Below, piece after piece: positions 14,581-26,989 of a DNA stretch of 64,000 nucleotides. The DNA comes from Tieghemostelium lacteum. Lineage: Eukaryota > Evosea > Eumycetozoa > Dictyosteliales > Raperosteliaceae. Each line of letters opens with the position of its first letter. Position 1 is the first letter of the stretch. Under the pieces are notes generated by a model. It was not told the origin of the DNA and did no database searches. It saw only the letters and a program-made list of their open reading frames with translations. The stretch is taken from positions 434,001-498,000 of the forward strand of contig LODT01000051.1 in assembly GCA_001606155.1 (NCBI GenBank), in the 5' to 3' direction. Both the position numbers and the translations under genes were made by a program.

Positions 14581-14600
14581 AATGACACAGAAATGTCATT
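14581..14600. repeat. Short perfect inverted repeat (7-bp stem, 6-nt loop)
   Basis: AATGACA (14581-14587) and TGTCATT (14594-14600) pair perfectly around a CAGAAA loop. The stem is less AT-rich than the flanks. Function unknown; it could be a protein-binding palindrome in the divergent promoter. Confidence 0.4.
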
Positions 14601-15056
14601 AAAATATTTGTTCACCCCAAATCAATCACTTTCAAATCTCACTTTGTCTTTTTTGATTTCTTGAATTAGATCTTCAAGAAAAAACAACCCTTGTTCACAT
14701 GTTTTAATATAAACAAAAATTTCATATAAATTGTTAGAGTGGGTTTTTGATTTATATTAAAGAAAAAAAAAAAATTTTTAAAAATTTATTACTAAAATAG
14801 AAATTTTTCAAAAATGATATACCTAACCTGACGTACGTTTCAATTTAAATTAATGTTTTTTTTTTTAATTTAATATAATTTTGTTGTTTGGAAATTATTA
14901 ATTGACACCATTTAACTCAAAGTAAAAATCTATATCTCAATTTTCTATTTATATTATTTATTTTAATTTCTTTATATTATTATTATTATCATTTTTCAAA
15001 ATATTCAAAAAATTATTTAAATTTAAAAATTAGCAAGACCAATATATTTATCAAAA

Positions 15057-17515
15057 ATGATGGAAAAAATTGATAAATATGATTCAATTCTATGGGAATT
15101 AAGAGGTCTAGAAGAGAATTCAAAATGTGCAGATTGCACGGATTCTGTAAGTTCATAAAATATTTCTTAATATTTTATATATTATATTATATTTTAGAAT
15201 TATCAACTAATGTATGAAATATATTAGTATCCTAGATTCATGAATATTACACATGGCACATTTGTTTGTTCAGTATGTGGAGCTATACAGTAAGTAGAAT
15301 TTCTAAAAATACCAAATATGAAAACCCCATTTTAAAAATGGTTTGTTAATAAAAATAATTTAATCTAACCCCATTCATTGAAATATGCAAAAATAGCCGA
15401 GAAATAGGTGACAGAGTAAAAGCAATTGGTTCAGATAAATTCTCTAAAGAGGATATTGAAAAACTAAAGAGTATTGGAAACAAGTTGGCTACTGAAATAT
15501 GGTTAAGCAACTGGGATTCAAAGAAATATCCCCTACCATTGCCATCTGAAGAGAGTAAAGTCAGAGATTTCATAAAAATGAAATATCAAGAAAAGAAATG
15601 GTATAATGGTCAAGCTGATAAAAATGTGGTTGTTGAAAAGATATCAACACCTTCAGTTGTCTCACCTAGATCTAGTTCAACTAGTAGCAATGCCAATGTA
15701 ATGAAAAACTCTGGTGAAAGAAAATCCAATTTGGATTCCAAGTCTTCATTGTCTAGTGAGTTTGAGAATTTGAGTTTAGGATCAATTGGTGGTGGTGGAA
15801 GTAGTGGCTCACCTTCAAAGATATCTTCAACCTATGAGACTACTTCAGCAACTACTATGTCTAGTAGTAGTTCTGGTGCACCTTATAACCCATTTACAGC
15901 AGAGAATAGATATTTTAATGAGAAACTATCTAATCAACCAAATAATACAGATAGATTTCCTCCATTCTCTGATAAACCATTTGACCAACACAGTTATCTG
16001 AATGAAAAAGTAAATACCAATAGTGGTTTTTACTCCAAAATTAGACTAGAATCTCCAAAATCAAAACCACCTCCAACAAGTATCTATGACAACAAACCAA
16101 AAGAACAATCAAGTATCCAACAACAATTACCATTTAAAGTAACTTCTCCACCTTCAACAGCCAACTATAACATCAACCTAATGGATATGAACAATATGAA
16201 TAATATGAATAACATTAACAATATGAATATGAATAATAGTATGAATGGAATGAACAACCCCTTTATTGAGAACTCACAAATGGGATTCAATCAACAACAT
16301 CAACAATTTAATCCACAATACTCTAATAATCTCTATGAAATGAATAACCAAATGATGAACAATAATGCCAATCCAATGATGACACAAACTAATCCAATGT
16401 TAGCCTTACCAGCACCATCACCACAAAATACAACTACAACTACCACAACATTCCAAACCTCAAATATAATACCATTTGGTAATAATCAAGATATGTTAAA
16501 TAATAATCAACCATTTGGAAATACCAATAATAATATGATTAACAATAATAGTAATAATAATACAAATATGATGATGAATGGTAATGCTGGTAACATGAGT
16601 GCTAATGCTCTTATTATTCAAGGTAATCCATTTACAAATCAATTAGAGGTCTCCTATGTTGGTGGAAATCCAATACAACAATCTCAACAACAACAACAGA
16701 GTGGTGGTCCAATATTCCCACAACATAACAGTAATTTTGAAAGTGGAAATTCATTTGATTTCACTGATCATGATGAAAGAGAAGCTTGGAGAGAAATTGA
16801 AGAAAAGAAAGAACAAGTAGATAAGGATCACGAATTGGCTATAAAACTACAAAAAGAGGAAGAGACTACCTACAAGAAAGAACTCCAAAATCAACAAAAT
16901 AGATCAAGATCCTATACTGATCCTTCTGATTACTATGGTTCTAGAGGTAGTACTTCACGTCCATCTAGAAATAACTCCAGAAGTGGAAATTACTCATCCC
17001 AAAACAATACCTCAAGAAACAGATCATATTCCTATGACTATGAAGATCCATTTGCCATCTCACCCCAACCTCCACAGAGAAAGATGCCAACTGAATACGA
17101 TACCTATGATGGATACGTTCAAAAGAAAAGATTACCAGAATCCTACAGCTCACAAAACCTTCGTAAACCACAAACTGTAAGTCCCTATACAGACAACTAT
17201 GACAGCTACCAATCACCCCCAACACATAACTCCAGAAATTCCTCAAGAGGCAGAGAATTGGTACTTCATGAACAATTAGCTGACTGTGATTACTGTGGTA
17301 AAAAAGTTGGTTTTGAAATGTTAAATAACCACAAGAATTCAGAGTGTCTTTTTAGACAGGTTCGTTGTAACTATTGTAACAAATTAGTAAAACATCTCCA
17401 ATTGAATGAACACGAGCAATTGTGTAAGACCAAAACCTATACCTGTGGTGTTTGTGGTAAATTTGTTTTAGGTTCTGAAATTCCAAATCATATGTCATAT
17501 GTACATAAACAATAG
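15057..17515 (+). CDS. ArfGAP-domain protein with C-terminal TRAF-like zinc fingers
   Basis: Three exons: 15057-15146, 15228-15289 and 15397-17515 (introns of 81 and 107 nt), giving 756 residues. Splicing rebuilds an exact ArfGAP zinc finger, C-x2-C-x16-C-x2-C at C24, C27, C44 and C47, followed by G-A-I-H-R with the catalytic Arg at R52. The domain continues to about residue 120. It should stimulate GTP hydrolysis by Arf GTPases in vesicle traffic. The middle is Asn/Met/Gln-rich and disordered. A charged helix containing DHELAIKLQKEEE resembles a ubiquitin-interacting motif (tentative). The last 76 residues (681-756) hold three Cys/His fingers of the TRAF/XAF1-like kind. A second ATG follows the first directly, so the start is uncertain by one codon. 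Confidence 0.88.
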
Positions 17516-17779
17516 AATGTTACCAACATTTCAATTGAATCACCCCTTTGTAAATAAAAAATAGTAATCAAGATTTTTTTTTTGAGTTCTTAAATTTTCA
17601 AGAGGGAGTAAAAAACTCTTGTAAAAAATTTTTTTTTTTTTTTAATTTTTTGTTTATTTTAATTATTAGGATTAGTTAGTTTGTTTAAATTTTATTTTTA
17701 AATTATAATTTAGTTTTCTTTTTGTATTCACCATCATTTTGTAGATATTCCCAACGTACACATATATATAGTATAAAAA

Positions 17780-18501
17780 ATGAAATTATTTGCCAAGAAA
17801 CCCCAAAATACACCACAGGATGCAATTGTTAAACTTAGAATGACACTCGAAATGTTGGAAAAGAGAAAAAAGCATCTACAAGAAAAAGCAGATAAAGAAG
17901 AACAAGATGCTAGAAAATTTGTACAACAAAAGAAGAAAAGAGGTATGTTTGATCATTTTTTAGTGGTTTTATATTGAATAGAAATACTAAGATAATGATT
18001 ATTGAAAACTAAAACTATAAAACAGAGGCTTTATTATGTTTAAAAAAGAAAAAGAATTTCCAAAGAGAATGCGATAATTTAGAAGGTTCACAAAATACAT
18101 TGACACAACAGATATTTGCATTGGAGAATGCTAAATTGAATATGGAAATTTTAAATGCTATGAGAGAGGGTGCAAATTCATTACAATCTCTTCACGGTAA
18201 TATGACAGTAGATAGAGTAGATGAGGTTGTTGGTGATATTGAAACACAAATGGATATTCACAGACAGATTTCAGATGCTATTCAACAACCAATTGGACAA
18301 CAATATGACGATGAAGATGACCTACTCAGAGAGTTGGCTGAATTAGAACAAGAAGATCTCGATCAACAATTACTCAAGATTAATTCACCACCAAGTAGAG
18401 AACCAGTGATGAAATTCCCAGAAGTTGGCACCACTAAACCTGTCCACCAATCTAAAGAAGAAGAAGAACTTAAAGCACTAACTGAAAGTTTGGCTATGTA
18501 A
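17780..18501 (+). CDS. vps32: ESCRT-III subunit Vps32/CHMP4 (Snf7)
   Basis: Exons are 17780-17942 and 18026-18501 (intron of 83 nt, phase 1), giving 212 residues against ~220 for the family. The basic N-terminal helices (KLRMTLEMLEKRKKHLQEKA, then the spliced EALLCLKKKK segment) are typical Snf7 membrane-binding and polymerising helices. The second half is acidic (DDEDDLLRELAELEQEDLDQ), the usual autoinhibitory region. The last helix (EELKALTESLAM) matches the position of the ALIX/Bro1-binding tail of CHMP4. It should form the main ESCRT-III filament for multivesicular body sorting, membrane repair and scission. Tsg101, of ESCRT-I, is encoded about 15 kb away. Confidence 0.93.
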
Positions 18502-18768
18502 ATTATATAAATCCTCAACTCTTCATTTTTACAAGTTTTTTATTTAATTTAATTATATGTTACATTCTTACTACCCCTTTGCTTTTCCGAGACTTACTTT
18601 CATGTCCCCATCCAACCTCAAAATTCATATTAAAACCACATTTTGTATATTTATTATTTTTTTATTTGTAACAAAATAAAAGATAGTAAAAAAAGAATCC
18701 TACATCACATATTTTATAAACAATATTAGGTGAAATTTCAATATATTTACAAATGTTGTTAAATAATT

Positions 18769-20560
18769 TTATTCGTGAAGGTATTTCCAAAATTGAGTAA
18801 TATTTGGAGTTGGTGAATCATATTTTTTCTTTTCAAAAGGAGATCTTTGAGTTTGTTTCATTGTTAGTGGTGGGACTAATTCTTGGTGATGTTCAAAAAG
18901 AGTTTCTTGTTTCTGAGATGGTGCCATAATACCATCTAGTAGGTCACTCTCAGATGTGATATTATTAGTTTGTAAAAGTTTTTGTTGATGTTGAATATGG
19001 TGTTGTTGAATTTGAATTTGTAATTGCTGTTGTTGTAATTGTTGTTGTTGTTGTCTTAGTTGTTCTGCAAGTAAATTATTACTATTATGTTTAAATATAT
19101 TTTGTTGTTGTTGCTGTTGTTGTTGTGGTTGAATTGGTGTTTGTGGTGCTGGAATAAGTGGTTGAGTAGGATTAGTTGGAGAATCAATTTCTCTAAGTGG
19201 ATTAGAGAATGAATCATTTCTAAAACCAACTCCAAATTTCAAACGATTTCCTGCTTTTTTAGTGTATGGTAATATACTCTTTACTTGACAATAATATCTA
19301 AGTGAGAGGAAGGTAATGGTACCGACGACTGATATAGATCCAACTGCAATTGGGAATGCAAATGGATGTTGTTCAAGACCATTAAAGAGATTCATACCAA
19401 AGATACCTGCAACAACTCCACCTAACCCTGAAGAAAGGGTGACCAAACTCAAAATCAAATTCATTCTCATCATCTTATTTCTTGCAGTATCCAATTGGAA
19501 ATTTACGAATTCCTCAGTACTTGCTAGAGTCTCTTTTAACTGTGATATGTTATTGGCCATCTGTTCCATCTGTCTGTTATAGGTCTCCAATAGAATTTCA
19601 ATTTCATCATGAAGATTCTTTTTTCTTATTCCACCAGTAGCATTTCTAAATGAAAGATACATAAGTGCCATATCTTCATCACTTTCTAAAAGATTTGTAG
19701 TTGCATCTATAATTTCTTTAATTGAGGTTTCAAATTGATTTAAACCTTTTTTATGATACAATAACAGTTCCTCTAGATTATGTTCTGGGTTCTCATTTAA
19801 TAACTGTAATTCTTTTTCAATTAAATTTTGCATTCTTTTATATTCAGTTTCTAATTTTCTGCACTATATATATAATCAAATTTTAATTAATATTTGTAAT
19901 TTCCAGATTTGGAAAGAAAAAGATGTGATGTGTACATACAACAAAATCTAATATAGCCTCAAATACTTTGAATTCAAAGGGAAGTGGCATAGATTCATAT
20001 TTGTATTGTAATGATTCTCTGATATCAGATAAAACCTGTTCTTGAATTGACTGATTTTGAGTTTCAAATAGAATCAAACGATTATGTTGAATAATAGCTC
20101 TAATTGAACCTATAGACAGTAGAATTGCTTTATCTCTAACCAATATAGTTGGCATTTGTTGTGTAAATGATGGATCAACAGTTCTGAGATCACGAGTTTG
20201 TAGCTTCAACTCACTCAACAAATCAATCTTATGAAATTTAGCATCAATAGGGTTACCATTTTCATCAACCAATGTAACTTTATAGGATTTCATGTGATCT
20301 GCTGGTTGTTGATTTCCACTATTTCCATTCCTAGATGCCTTTTGAAAATTCTCTTGATCAAAGAGTTTTTCTTGACTACCTGTTGAATAAAATCTGTTGG
20401 AATATAATGAGGATTGAATAGGTGTAATCAATCCTGATTTTAAACATGACGTCGACACCAATTTTGAAATTTGTTTCACATTATTAAATTTCAAATTATT
20501 TAGATTCTTTAGTGAACCAATTAGATTTGATTTTTTAAATAGTAATAATGATTGATTCAT
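18769..20560 (-). CDS. mrs2: Mitochondrial Mrs2/CorA-type Mg2+ channel with Gln-rich C-terminal tail
   Basis: Exons are 20560-19940 and 19863-18769 (intron 19864-19939, 76 nt, phase 0), giving 571 residues. The N-terminus is basic and Ser/Asn-rich with RFYST near residue 57, as expected of a mitochondrial presequence. The Mrs2 core follows, including PFEFKVFEAILDFV joined by splicing to CRKLETEYKR. Two membrane segments lie at about 342-362 and 376-397, with the signature GMN at 363-365 between them. The family forms pentameric Mg2+ channels of the inner mitochondrial membrane. The tail after the second span is unusually long (~170 residues) with Gln runs encoded at about 18985-19130. It should face the matrix. 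Confidence 0.93.
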
Positions 20561-20716
20561 TTTTTTTTAAAATGAGATATATAAAATAAACATTAAACAA
20601 TTGTGTGTTTTTTTGGAATTAAATTAAAAAAAAAAAAAAAAAATACGAAAAAGAGAAAAACGACAAAATTTTTTTTTTTAAGTAGTTAAATAAAAAAACG
20701 AGTAGACATAATCATT

Positions 20717-23700
20717 ATGATTACAGTTGAAGAAATCTTTCCTAATATAAAGGAGGGATCAAAAACAGAAAATGGACAAAAACTATATGCAACTTTACAA
20801 GCATTGACTGATATGATTAAATTTAAAAAAGCACCAATCCAACCAACTAGTTACTATGCATTGATTTTGCAGACTTTAGTAGACAAGAGTTATAAAGAAA
20901 CTCAAAAATCAGATCTATTGAAACTATTGAATACAGTAATTGTTAGAGTTTCACATGGTATCATTAGAAATCAATCAGAAATACTATTGTCAATGTTGAC
21001 TAGTTACATTAAAGATGCAGATGAGAAACAACAAAAACTCTCTGAAAAGGAATACGAGCAATCCAATGAAATGGATATTATGAAATCATCCATCTCCATC
21101 TTTGGCTACATTCTAACAATTACCGAGGGTGCAAGTTGGAGAGTACAAACCTACCTTCAATCATATGTACTTTTATTGGAGCTTTCTGTGCACTCTGAAA
21201 GATCAAAAATCAGACAAAAAACATCTGAACAGATTGTACTCATTCTCAATAGTATTGGAGCACTTTCAACAAAAGGTGGTATGTTAATCAACAGTTTGTC
21301 AGAAATATCCAGTTCATTCTGTCGTAGTGTCTTCCAAAATCTCACTTCAGAGACTATCCCAAAGTCATTCTATACACTTACCATTGTTAATGAACTCATA
21401 ACTTTGTTGTCACCATCTCTCATGTCAGGTCTTTTAGAAGATCTAATCAAATTGACAGCATTTGGTAACTCTAATCTCACTCAACAATGTTATCGTGCTA
21501 TTGGAAGTCTCTTTTTTAAGACCAATCAACTAACAGGTTTACAAATTCAACAATTAATTGATGCACTATTCCAATACCCACCAACTGGTATTGACTACCA
21601 ATCTATCATTGCCTACACAGAACTTCTCACACAATCATATTTATATTTTACAAAGTATGTTTTTAAAATTTACAAAATATTTTTAATTTACATTCTAATA
21701 TTTTTTTATTGATTTTAATAGATTGGATAATAAGTTATGTAACCAACATTTACATAAATATTTCTCAATTTTAATTAATAATTTTGGATCTGATAATGAA
21801 CAAATTACCAGAACTACAATGGATGGTTTCAGATCGGTAATCTTTGAATGTATAAATCAGGAGATGATAAATCAAGCAATACAGTCATTGGCAAACAAAA
21901 ATAACATTAAATCACCATTAGAGAATGTAGTAAACACAATTGAATCCATTTTGAAAATGACATTTAAAAAGTCATGGGATCTTGGATTATTGGTCATCCA
22001 AGCACTATTTGAACAGTTAGGTCCAAATGCCTCTCCAATGATGAATGGAATTCTAATTAACCTTGATAAACTCTATTCATTAGATATGCAATACCAACAA
22101 CAACTCCACCAGATATTCGTCAGTGTCCTACTCTCCATTGGACCTAAAAACTTTTTATCTGTTTTACCACTGAATCTCAATATCTCTCCAATGAGTAAAG
22201 AAAACAGAAATTGGTTACTTCCATTGATGAAAGATAACATTAAATACACCAACATGTCATTCTTTACTGAATACTTTGTACCTCTATCACAAGAGATCAA
22301 GGAAAAATCCCAACAATCCATAAACCAAAACAAAATTATTGAGGCCAGAAATTTCGATATTCTCTATACCCAAATTTGGAATCTACTCCCAGGGTTCCTC
22401 AATCACCCAATGGATGGTGTCACATCATTTAGAGCATTAGCCAAAACTCTAGGTACCATGATTACAGAGGATACTAATCTTCGTGTTGTCATTTGCCAAT
22501 CATTAAGCTCTATGATTAACAAACTTCGAGAGACTGAAAACACTCGTCCACTACCCTACATTCCACTCAGAAAATCCTATCAACAAATGTCACAAGAAAG
22601 AGCCAAAGAAACTCTAAAAGTAATTGGAGGTTTTTCTAAAAACTATTTACCAATTCTCTTTAATGTCTTCCCACAAGCTGCTTCAGGTCAGAAATTCCAT
22701 ATGATCAATACCATTGAGGCTTTTGTGTCCATTACTGAACCTGAGACTTTGAATACTCTCTTTAAGTCTCTGATTACTAAGCTTCTTGAGGCACTATCTC
22801 AAGAGGGTATTGAAGCTAACAAGGATCAATCTGCCAGTGCTTTGAAAGCTTCTAACACCAAGAGATACTATCTAACTGATTTGACTATTGGTTTTGTTAA
22901 ACATCTCAATCAAGAGAATGTACAAGTTCTCTATAAAGTTATCAAACCTCAATTACAATGTCAAGATAACATGTTACAAAAGAAATCATTTAAGATTCTA
23001 GTTAAAATCTCTGAATATCATCCAAACTTTATCGTACAGAATATGACTAAAATTAAGTCATTATTAGTCAATAACCTCATGAAGTCTCCAAGTAACATTA
23101 AGAAAACCAAATTGAGATGTCTTAGAGAATTAGTATTGACATTGTACAAAGGTACCAAAGCTCAGTTACCCTCCACCAACCAAGACCAAGAAGACGACGA
23201 GCAATTAGATGATGTTGAAAATCAACAAGAAAACGAAGATAATGAGGAGATTGTTATTCCAAAACTCACTACATACCGTATAAAAACAGGTTGGAAGCAA
23301 CTAAAGACTAAATTCATTCCATCAATTCTCCCAGAGATCATATTATGTACAAAAGAATCTAATGGTAAAACTAAAGATTCTGCAAATGATTTACTAATTG
23401 ATATGGGTGAAGTCATGTGTTTAATTGGTGCCAAGTTATCTGTTGGTATTAAAGGTTTGACACCAGAGGAATCTAGAAAAGAGTCACAAAAACTAGCCAT
23501 TCAAGAGTACATTCAACTTATGGCTGCTGGTCTAGCATCTCTTACACCAATGATGGTCAGTGCCACTATTGTTGCAATGGCTAGAGTTATTCACCATTTT
23601 AAATACTATCTCTCTGTTGAATATATCCAACCTCTTATTAGCGCTATATTAGTTCTCTTATCTTCACCAAATAGAGAAACTGTAAAAGCTGTTTTTGGTT

Positions 23701-24827
23701 TCATTCGTGTCATGATTGCTACATACAAAGACCCAAAAATTATTGCACCTCACTTGGAAGCTGTGATTAACGGACTTGCTAAATGGGGTTCTGAGGATAA
23801 AAACTACTTTAGATTGATTATTCAGATTCTTTTGGAGAGACTTATTAAAAGATTCTCATATGATCAGATATACCAAATGGTACCTGAAGATTTCAAAAAA
23901 GTTTTAACCCATATTAGAAAGAGAAAAGAAAGAAAAGAAAAACTTAAGGAAAATAGTAATAATAATAACAATGGTGATGGTATGCAAGTTGAAGAAGAGG
24001 AAGAAGATCGTGAACAAGATATTCAATCCGATAGTGATGAGGAAAGAGAAGATGGTGGTGATATAGAAGAGTTCCTTTTCAATACTAAAAAGAAAACAAA
24101 GAGAACTCAACAACAAGCTGACCAATGGATTATTGGTGAGGGTGACGAACCAATTGATTTTGCTGATAGAAATGCTATTAATTACCTACTTTCTAAACCA
24201 ACTGTCAGCACTGAAGGTCACTACAAAAAAGTCAAGAATCCTTTCGAAGTTGATGAGGATGGTAATATGATTATTGAATCAACCGATGAATCTGACGAAG
24301 AATCTCAAAAGAAAAAGAAGAAATCCACTAAAAAGAAATCCTTTATCGATCAGGTATTTGATGAAGAAGCTGATGAATTGGATAGAAAGAAACCAAATTC
24401 ACAAAAGAAACGTAAAGATCTCATGGATATGGACTCTGATGAGGATGATGAATATGATAATCTAGCTAGAAATAACGATGATATGAAATCAACATTCTCT
24501 AGAAAAACTACTAAAACCACTAAGTCTACCAAAACCATCAAAACAGTTAAGTCACTCAAATCCAATAAATCAGCAGGTGCACTATCAGGAAAAACAAATA
24601 TTACCAGAATTGAAAATGCAACTAACCGTTACAACAGAGTTAGAGGTATTGACACTAATGTCAATCTGGATAATAAGAGTAAAAAGAATAATGGTGACAA
24701 GAAAGGTACTTCTAAACATGAACCATATGCCTACATTAAATTGGATCCTAAATCTTTGAATAAGAGATCTAAAAGTAAATCTTCTGACCAATTTAAATCC
24801 GTTTTATCAAGAAAAAGAAAGAAATAA
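20717..24827 (+). CDS. rrp12: RRP12-like ribosome biogenesis protein (NUC173/HEAT repeats)
   Basis: Exons are 20717-21654 and 21722-24827 (intron 21655-21721, 67 nt, phase 2), giving 1,347 residues, close to yeast Rrp12 (1,228). It is an alpha-helical HEAT solenoid through about residue 1050. A stretch around LLPGFLNHPMDGVTSFRALAKTLG fits the NUC173 domain. An acidic loop follows (around nt 23180-23250). The last ~280 residues are charged, with acidic patches and Lys-rich segments that resemble nuclear or nucleolar targeting tails. Family role: export and maturation of pre-40S and pre-60S particles. A leader of about 100 bp with A and T runs separates it from the divergent mrs2 gene. Confidence 0.92.
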
Positions 24828-25391
24828 TCTCTTTCAAATAAATATATATAAAATGTATATGATAAATTTTTAATAATCAATATATTTGTTCAACGAATAG
24901 TGGGTTTTTTTGTAGAATGTATTGTGTTACTTGAATTATAACAAGATAGGAAAATTTATATTTAAGTCTTTTTTTGTTTTGAATGAAATGAAAAAATTGA
25001 TCGAAACTTCATTTGTAAAATATCACACAGAGGAGAATTTATATCTCAAACTGATAAACAGTGTAATCGAAGACAATAACAAAAATAAAAGTAGAATAAA
25101 GTATAAAGATAAAAAAGTTGAACATTTGAACAATTTGAAATAGAATTCTGCTATATTGTGTGCATCAAAAGTATTTTTTTTTTAAATTTTTCCTGTTTTT
25201 TCAAAAAAAATCTTTTTTATTCGTTATAACAGGAAATAGCAATTCATGATATTCAATTACTCACTCTAATTATCAATAACTAAAACTTTAAACTTATTTG
25301 TACATTTTCCTCACAACTATAGAGATAAAATCTCTTGAATTAAATTAATATTTATTTTTATATATATATATGCATCCAACATAATTAAAAA
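24828..25391 (+). other. AT-rich intergenic region with one doubtful small open frame
   Basis: Between RRP12 and the GPCR gene. An open frame at 24988-25143 starts with ATG and would encode 51 charged residues (ending KDKKVEHLNNLK). It has no recognisable domain and no clear promoter, so it could be chance or a gene remnant. The rest is AT-rich with homopolymer runs. Confidence 0.35.
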
Positions 25392-26454
25392 ATGATGAAA
25401 ACAATAGTTTTAATTTATATAATTTGCTCTCCCATATCGATTGCAGCATCATTATTTATTATTATAACATGGGGATTATTTGCTAAACTGAAACATCAGG
25501 GTAGTAATATGATCTTTTTCCAATCGATATCAGATTTTCTTTTTACATTAAAGTATGGATTTAAACACTGATATTTAAACCACATATCGAAGATCTAATC
25601 AATTTACAAAAATCAATAGATATTTAGTAACTGTTATATTATATTTTGGAGGTATACCTCAATTTGATGATCAAAGTTTCCCTGTAGGGAATAATAATCT
25701 TGATAAACACAATAACTCAGTAACATGTTTTATATTAGGAGCTTATGGTCAGTTTTTTGGACAAGCAACAGTAATGTGGTGTTTTATGATGACTATAAAA
25801 GTGTTTTATAGTTTCTTCCTAAAGAAACCACAGTTTAGTACCAGAGGACTTAGCAGAAAGAAACATTATCAAGGTGACTCAATTAAATATTATCACCTAT
25901 TTGTGTGGGGATTTTGCACTGTTAATGCTGTGATAATAGGTGCATTCCAACAATATGGTCCCAGCTCGAATGGTTGTTGGATTGTAGGTGACCAGAACCC
26001 ATTTAGACTATTTGAATTGATACCACTATACATAACCCTCAGTATCAGTATAATCATATTAATTGCAATTCTTATAAAAATGCGAATGAGAGAAAAACAA
26101 AGACAGACTTCACATAACGCATTGTACACACAACTCTCTAATGAAGCCTATGAATCACAGGTTTATCATCAACAAGAACGTGAATTTCGTATGCAATTGA
26201 TCAAATATATAGTTATATTTGTGGTCTTTTGGGTTCCACCTACTATTCTACGTACATTAGAATTCTTTAGATATGAAGAAAAATTCTTTATTCTCATGGA
26301 TGCAGCCAGTGTCTCTTTGCAGGCTGCTGCAAATTCCATCGTGTGGGTGACAAGCCCCCAATTCTTTAAATTAATTAAACGAAAAGTTAAACCTTCTTTC
26401 TCCTCCCCCCAAAAACAACAAGCTCTAGAAAGTGTATATCTGATTAATAAATAA
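25392..26454 (+). CDS. cAMP-receptor-like seven-transmembrane GPCR (Crl family)
   Basis: Exons are 25392-25552 and 25620-26454 (intron 25553-25619, 67 nt, phase 2), giving 331 residues. The join restores TM2 as SDFLFTLKYLVTVILYF. Seven hydrophobic spans can be placed: about 4-30, 42-63, 86-115, 142-162, 183-207, 245-267 and 276-303. A Cys before TM3 (VTCFILGAYGQFFGQ) and one in the second outer loop (NGCWIVGDQNPF) can form the usual disulfide. The TM6 pattern IVIFVVFWVPPTILRTLEFF and the TM7 pattern LQAAANSIVWV fit the class E cAMP receptor and Crl families. The cytoplasmic tail is short and Lys/Ser-rich. Ligand unknown. Two ATGs stand in tandem at the start. Confidence 0.87.
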
Positions 26455-26481
26455 TCTTTAAATAAATATTTTATTTGATAG

Positions 26482-26520
26482 ATATTTATTCAGAACAAAT
26501 ATTATTCTGTGAATAAATAT
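26482..26520 (+). repeat. Inverted repeat downstream of the GPCR gene
   Basis: ATATTTATTCA at 26482-26492 and TGAATAAATAT at 26510-26520 are perfect reverse complements (11 bp), separated by 17 nt. It lies 28 bp past the GPCR stop, so it may fold in the 3' UTR. It is AT-only apart from one pair, so chance is possible. Confidence 0.35.
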
Positions 26521-26812
26521 ATTATATTATTAAACTTTTGAATACAACTGGATAAGCTAGTTGGCTTCAGTAAGATTTAAATTCTCCAAAAAAGACAAAA
26601 AGGAGAGTATTTTTTCGGATTCTAGATTACATGTTTGTTTAGAACGAGTCTGGTGTTCTGATCATAAATCTGGAGTCTGATGTTTTAGTAGAATCTGATG
26701 TCTCTTCCCATCAAATATTTTATTTGCAAATAATTATAAGCTAATTGAAAATTATATAAAATTGAGTATTATGGGAGAGATAAATTTCCTAATTTTTTTC
26801 TCAAATAATATT

Positions 26813-26822
26813 TGAAATTTCA
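26813..26822 (+). promoter_or_regulatory. Possible heat-shock element half (inverted GAA units)
   Basis: The sequence tGAAATTTCa matches the nGAAnnTTCn arrangement of two inverted heat-shock factor units, 167 bp upstream of the small Hsp start codon. A third perfect unit is not present, and the word is easily formed by chance in AT-rich DNA. Confidence 0.25.
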
Positions 26823-26989
26823 TTAAAATTTAATTTAGATAAGTTCTAAAAATCAAGTACTCTAAAATGAATATTCAAGTTTAATTTTAAATCAAATAGT
26901 ATAAATTCTTCAAAAATATATTTATTCATCAAATTCAATTAACAATTAAATTAAACAAATACAGTTAAACTAAAATATATAAATTAACA

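Larger units (their letters stand above)
14286..15056. other. Divergent intergenic region with G-rich block and small hairpin
   Basis: 771 bp separates the start codons of two divergent genes. Most of it is AT-rich with homopolymer runs. A G-rich block lies at 14300-14385, a perfect 7-bp stem hairpin at 14581-14600 and the palindrome ACGTACGT at 14831-14838. I see no open frame or RNA gene. Confidence 0.6.
26455..26989. other. Intergenic region between GPCR and small Hsp genes
   Basis: 535 bp, mostly AT-rich. It holds an inverted repeat just after the GPCR stop (26482-26520), a segment with repeated TCTG/CTGATG words (about 26648-26706) and a GAA/TTC palindrome at 26813-26822. No open frame or tRNA-like fold was supported. 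Confidence 0.5.

Noticed and set aside
25774-26454. Short GPCR-like protein starting late in the gene
   Set aside because: It would lack the first three spans. A 161-nt first exon and a GT-AG intron restore all seven.
26536-26600. tRNA-like stretch
   Set aside because: Some words resemble D- and T-arms, but no acceptor stem or anticodon arm could be paired.
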